14,222 nt of DNA, taken from assembly GCA_029263035.1 (NCBI GenBank), contig JAJCYF010000117.1:1-14222 (forward strand). The letters run 5' to 3'. Position numbers and translations under genes: made by a program. Positions 11,987 through 14,222 of the stretch are shown here, piece by piece (the first letter of the stretch is position 1; every line of letters begins with the position of its first letter). Below the pieces are notes generated by a model. It was not told where the DNA came from and made no database searches. It saw nothing but the letters and a program-made list of their open reading frames with translations. This DNA is from Actinomycetes bacterium (lineage in GTDB: Bacteria > Actinomycetota > CADDZG01 > JAHWKV01).

Positions 11987-13414
11987 GTGCGTTTGAGCGG
12001 CATGGCCAGGCTTGCGCCGCCCCCGGTCGCTTTTTCCGGTGCCGCGCGCAAGACAGCCCGTACCTTTTACCTGATCAACGGCTGCTACACCGTCTCCGCG
12101 TCCTTGATCTGGGGCGTCAACACCCTGTTCCTCCTGGACGCCGGGCTGGACATCTTCGGGGCGTTCCTGGCCAACAGCTTCTTCACCGCAGCCATGGTCC
12201 TGTTCGAGATCCCCACCGGGGTCCTGGCCGACACCCGGGGACGCCGGGTCTCGTTCCTGCTCAGCACCGCAGTGCTGCTCGGATCCACCCTGTGGTACGT
12301 CGCGATAGCGGCGGCGGGGGGCAGCCTGGCGGCGTTTTGCGCCGCCTCGGTGGTGATGGGGATCGGGTTCACCCTCTACTCGGGGGCGGTCGAAGCCTGG
12401 GTGGTCGACGCCCTGCGGGCCGACGGGTACAACGGGCCCCTGGACGGGCTGTTCGCCCGCTCGGCGATCATCACCGGGCTGGCCATGCTCGCCGGCACGG
12501 TGGGAGGAGGGTTCCTGGGCACGGCCGATCTGTCCCTTCCCTACGTTGTCCGGGCGGCCCTTCTCGGACTCACCTTCGCCCTGTCCTTCGTTGCAATGCA
12601 CGACCGGGGGTTCAGCCCCCGTCCGGTGACCTTCGGCCACCTGGCGGAGGAGATGCGCAAGGTAGGGCAACAAGGGGTGACCTGGAGCTGGCGTGAGCCC
12701 CGCATCCGGCTTCTGGTCTGGGCCTCCTTCGTCCAGATGGGGTTCCTCATGTGGGGCTGGTACGCATGGCAGCCCTATTTCCTGGAACTGCTGGACAACG
12801 ACGCGATATGGGTGGCCGGGGCGATCGCCGCACTGAGTGCGCTGGGGATGACCGGGGGCAACTCGCTGGTTCCGCTCTTCAGCCGGATGTGCACCCGGCG
12901 GAGCACGCTGCTGATCTGGGCGAGCGGGGTCGCGGGCCTGGGCCTGATGGGGGTTGGCCTGGCCTCCTCCTTCTGGCCGGCTCTGGCCGCGCTGATCCTG
13001 GCGATGGTCGCCATAGGAGTGGTGGAGCCGGTGAAGCAGGCCTACCTCCACCAGATAGTGCCGAGCGAGCACCGGGCCACGGTTGTCTCGTTTAACTCGA
13101 TGTTCGGCAACGCAGGCGGCATCGGAGGACAGGTCGGCCTGGGCGCCCTGGCCCGTAACTGGGGGATCCCGCAGGGCTACGTGGTCGGCGGGGCCGCGAC
13201 CCTCTTGGCGGTGCCGGTGTTCATGCGTCTGCGCAAGGTGGGAGGCGTCTACGACCTGGGGTGCGAGCCGGCCGCCCCGCCCCCGACCACCGCGGCCCAG
13301 GGTCTGCCCGAGATCTGCTGCATCGACACCAACGCCGGCATCCCGGCGGCCGTCTCGGCGCAGGAATCCGGGCCGTGGGTCGACGAGGTGCCGCCCGATC
13401 CGAACCCCGGTTGA
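11987..13414 (+). CDS. MFS transporter
   Basis: A proton-coupled or exchange transporter of the major facilitator superfamily, 475 residues, with about 12 hydrophobic helices between residues 28 and 415. Motif A lies in the loop after the second helix (GVLADTRGRRVSF, 78-90). YSGAVEAWVVDAL (131-143) is typical of a bacterial MFS branch with the SGAxEAW sequence. A central charged loop (205-240) separates the halves. After the last helix there is a 60-residue soluble tail rich in Pro and Cys (ICCIDTN), longer than usual. The start is uncertain: GTG 11987, TTG 11993 and ATG 12002 are all possible, and none has a strong ribosome binding site. The substrate cannot be told from the sequence; drug or metabolite export is plausible. 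It is followed by a hairpin and a convergent gene. Confidence 0.88.
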   Translation: MRLSGMARLAPPPVAFSGAARKTARTFYLINGCYTVSASLIWGVNTLFLLDAGLDIFGAFLANSFFTAAMVLFEIPTGVLADTRGRRVSFLLSTAVLLGSTLWYVAIAAAGGSLAAFCAASVVMGIGFTLYSGAVEAWVVDALRADGYNGPLDGLFARSAIITGLAMLAGTVGGGFLGTADLSLPYVVRAALLGLTFALSFVAMHDRGFSPRPVTFGHLAEEMRKVGQQGVTWSWREPRIRLLVWASFVQMGFLMWGWYAWQPYFLELLDNDAIWVAGAIAALSALGMTGGNSLVPLFSRMCTRRSTLLIWASGVAGLGLMGVGLASSFWPALAALILAMVAIGVVEPVKQAYLHQIVPSEHRATVVSFNSMFGNAGGIGGQVGLGALARNWGIPQGYVVGGAATLLAVPVFMRLRKVGGVYDLGCEPAAPPPTTAAQGLPEICCIDTNAGIPAAVSAQESGPWVDEVPPDPNPG

Positions 13415-13435
13415 GCCGGGCGAAATTGCCCGCTC
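13413..13435. terminator. Hairpin between convergent MFS and flavoprotein genes
   Basis: GAG and CGGGC pair with GCCCG and CTC around the loop GAAATT: eight base pairs with one bulged C at 13416. It overlaps the MFS stop codon and lies in the 64-base gap where two genes converge, so it could end both transcripts. No clear T-run follows on either strand. Confidence 0.55.
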
Positions 13436-13478
13436 CGCATACAAGCTGGCGGGTTACAGGCAATGGGTGTACAACCAT

Positions 13479-14222
13479 TCAGCTCTTGAGGGGCTTCAAC
13501 AACTCAATGAGCTGGCGTTGGTGTTCCATCGTCTCAAATTGGTGAAGCGCGTGTGAGGGCAGCACATGCTCGGAGACCTTGTTGCCCACCCGCAGGTAGA
13601 TCGCGGGATGGATGTCGCCGGACGCATCCGTCTCCACCGCCACCGCTGCTGCGTCCGGCCCGGCGGCATCCACGAAGTGGGCCAGCGGCTGGATGCCGGC
13701 ATCGAACAGGCCCTGCGGACGCCGTTCGACCACCGAGGCCAGGTACGACCGCTGGTTCCACAGCTCCGGCCCCCGCGTGGCCTCGCCAAGCAGGTGGCGG
13801 ACCAGGTCGCCGGGCGCAAGCTCCCGAGCCGGCGGGCCGGCTCCGAAGTGGCGGGAGGCGATGTGCTCGGCCATCACCCGGGCGTTGTAGCGGAATCCCT
13901 GCACCGCCGCCGAGTTGGACGGGATGCCGTACTTGTTCAGGCCGCCGGCCGCCTGGGTGGCGCAGCCGGCGAAGTAGAGACCGGGAACCGAGACGCTCTC
14001 CCAGAACGGGTTCAGTGCCGGCAGCCTGCCTTCGCTGAAAACTGCCGTCCCCAGCCGGGGGAGGTCCTGCATGGGGGTGGTGAAGCCCGTGGCGGCAATC
14101 ACCTCGTCCACCTCCAGGACCATCTCCCCGGGACGTGTGGTGCCGGCGGCCGTGACCCGGTACCCGCCCGGCTCCAATTTCTCGACCCGGCTGATGGCGG
14201 CGTCGAGCAGCACGTTGCCCCC
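13479..14222 (-). CDS. Flavin-containing monooxygenase-like oxidoreductase, C-terminal part (5' truncated by window edge)
   Basis: The last 247 residues of an NAD(P)/FAD-dependent enzyme; the frame is open to the right edge, so the FAD and NADPH Rossmann motifs lie outside the window. The visible part has DEVIAATGFTTPMQDLP, the ATG(F/Y) motif that ends the NADPH domain of flavin monooxygenases, then VPGLYFAGCATQAAGGLNKY and an FAD-contacting helix SAAVQGFRYNARVMAEHIA. The final 120 residues are less conserved, with acidic and aliphatic strands. FMO-type enzymes oxygenate amines or sulfur compounds or act as Baeyer-Villiger oxygenases; which applies here cannot be seen. It converges on the MFS gene and ends about 64 bases from it. 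Confidence 0.8.
   Translation of the reverse strand, partial: GGNVLLDAAISRVEKLEPGGYRVTAAGTTRPGEMVLEVDEVIAATGFTTPMQDLPRLGTAVFSEGRLPALNPFWESVSVPGLYFAGCATQAAGGLNKYGIPSNSAAVQGFRYNARVMAEHIASRHFGAGPPARELAPGDLVRHLLGEATRGPELWNQRSYLASVVERRPQGLFDAGIQPLAHFVDAAGPDAAAVAVETDASGDIHPAIYLRVGNKVSEHVLPSHALHQFETMEHQRQLIELLKPLKS

Noticed and set aside
11972..13444. 490-residue minus-strand ORF opposite the MFS gene
   Set aside because: Rich in Gln, His, Arg, Gly and Pro with no recognisable domain, whereas the plus strand encodes a clear MFS transporter.

Overview
The window comes from a high-GC bacterium, most likely a member of the Actinomycetota. The evidence is the GC-rich codon use, GTG and TTG starts, an AfsR/SARP-type regulator, two probable leaderless promoters, and tRNA genes mostly without an encoded CCA. 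I cannot place it below phylum level, and it may be an uncultured lineage. No insertion sequence, phage gene, CRISPR array or rRNA is visible.

Layout, left to right. (1) 1-1022: the 3' end of rph (RNase PH) and rdgB (XTP/dITP pyrophosphatase) form a two-gene unit. It is followed by a strong hairpin and a tRNA-Leu(UAG) on the minus strand. (2) 1266-2735: a SARP-like regulator whose C-terminal half looks like a degenerate class III nucleotidyl cyclase domain. A small convergent hypothetical gene follows, apparently with a leaderless promoter and a palindromic operator. (3) 2834-4594: a tRNA-Lys(CUU), an anchored or secreted staphylococcal-type nuclease and a lipoprotein, then a tRNA-His with encoded CCA. 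(4) 4741-5541: an exported PDZ protein with a transmembrane helix and a SHOCT-like tail.

(5) 5538-10991, minus strand, is the most interesting part. Four genes read in the order FAD oxidoreductase, GrdE-like, GrdB-like, GrdC-like. The last three are homologues of glycine/sarcosine/betaine reductase subunits and are joined by overlapping stop and start codons. The GrdB-like gene has an in-frame UGA at exactly the selenocysteine position of the family. A hairpin of bacterial SECIS geometry follows the UGA, and the conserved C-terminal part of the protein continues after it. It is therefore a 433-residue selenoprotein, not a 341-residue truncated gene plus a stray ORF. The set departs from the clostridial complex in three ways: the GrdE-like protein has no internal cysteine from which a pyruvoyl group could form; the UxxC motif of GrdB is UxxG; and no grdA, grdD or thioredoxin genes lie in the unit. 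This suggests a minimal selenium-dependent reductase or lyase-like system acting on an unknown substrate, possibly together with the FAD enzyme. The substrate assignment is inference.

(6) 11064-14222: pheA (prephenate dehydratase with an ACT domain), divergent from the operon; a 12-helix MFS transporter; and the C-terminal part of a flavin-dependent monooxygenase-like protein that runs off the right edge. Nothing in the sequence ties these to the selenoprotein operon.
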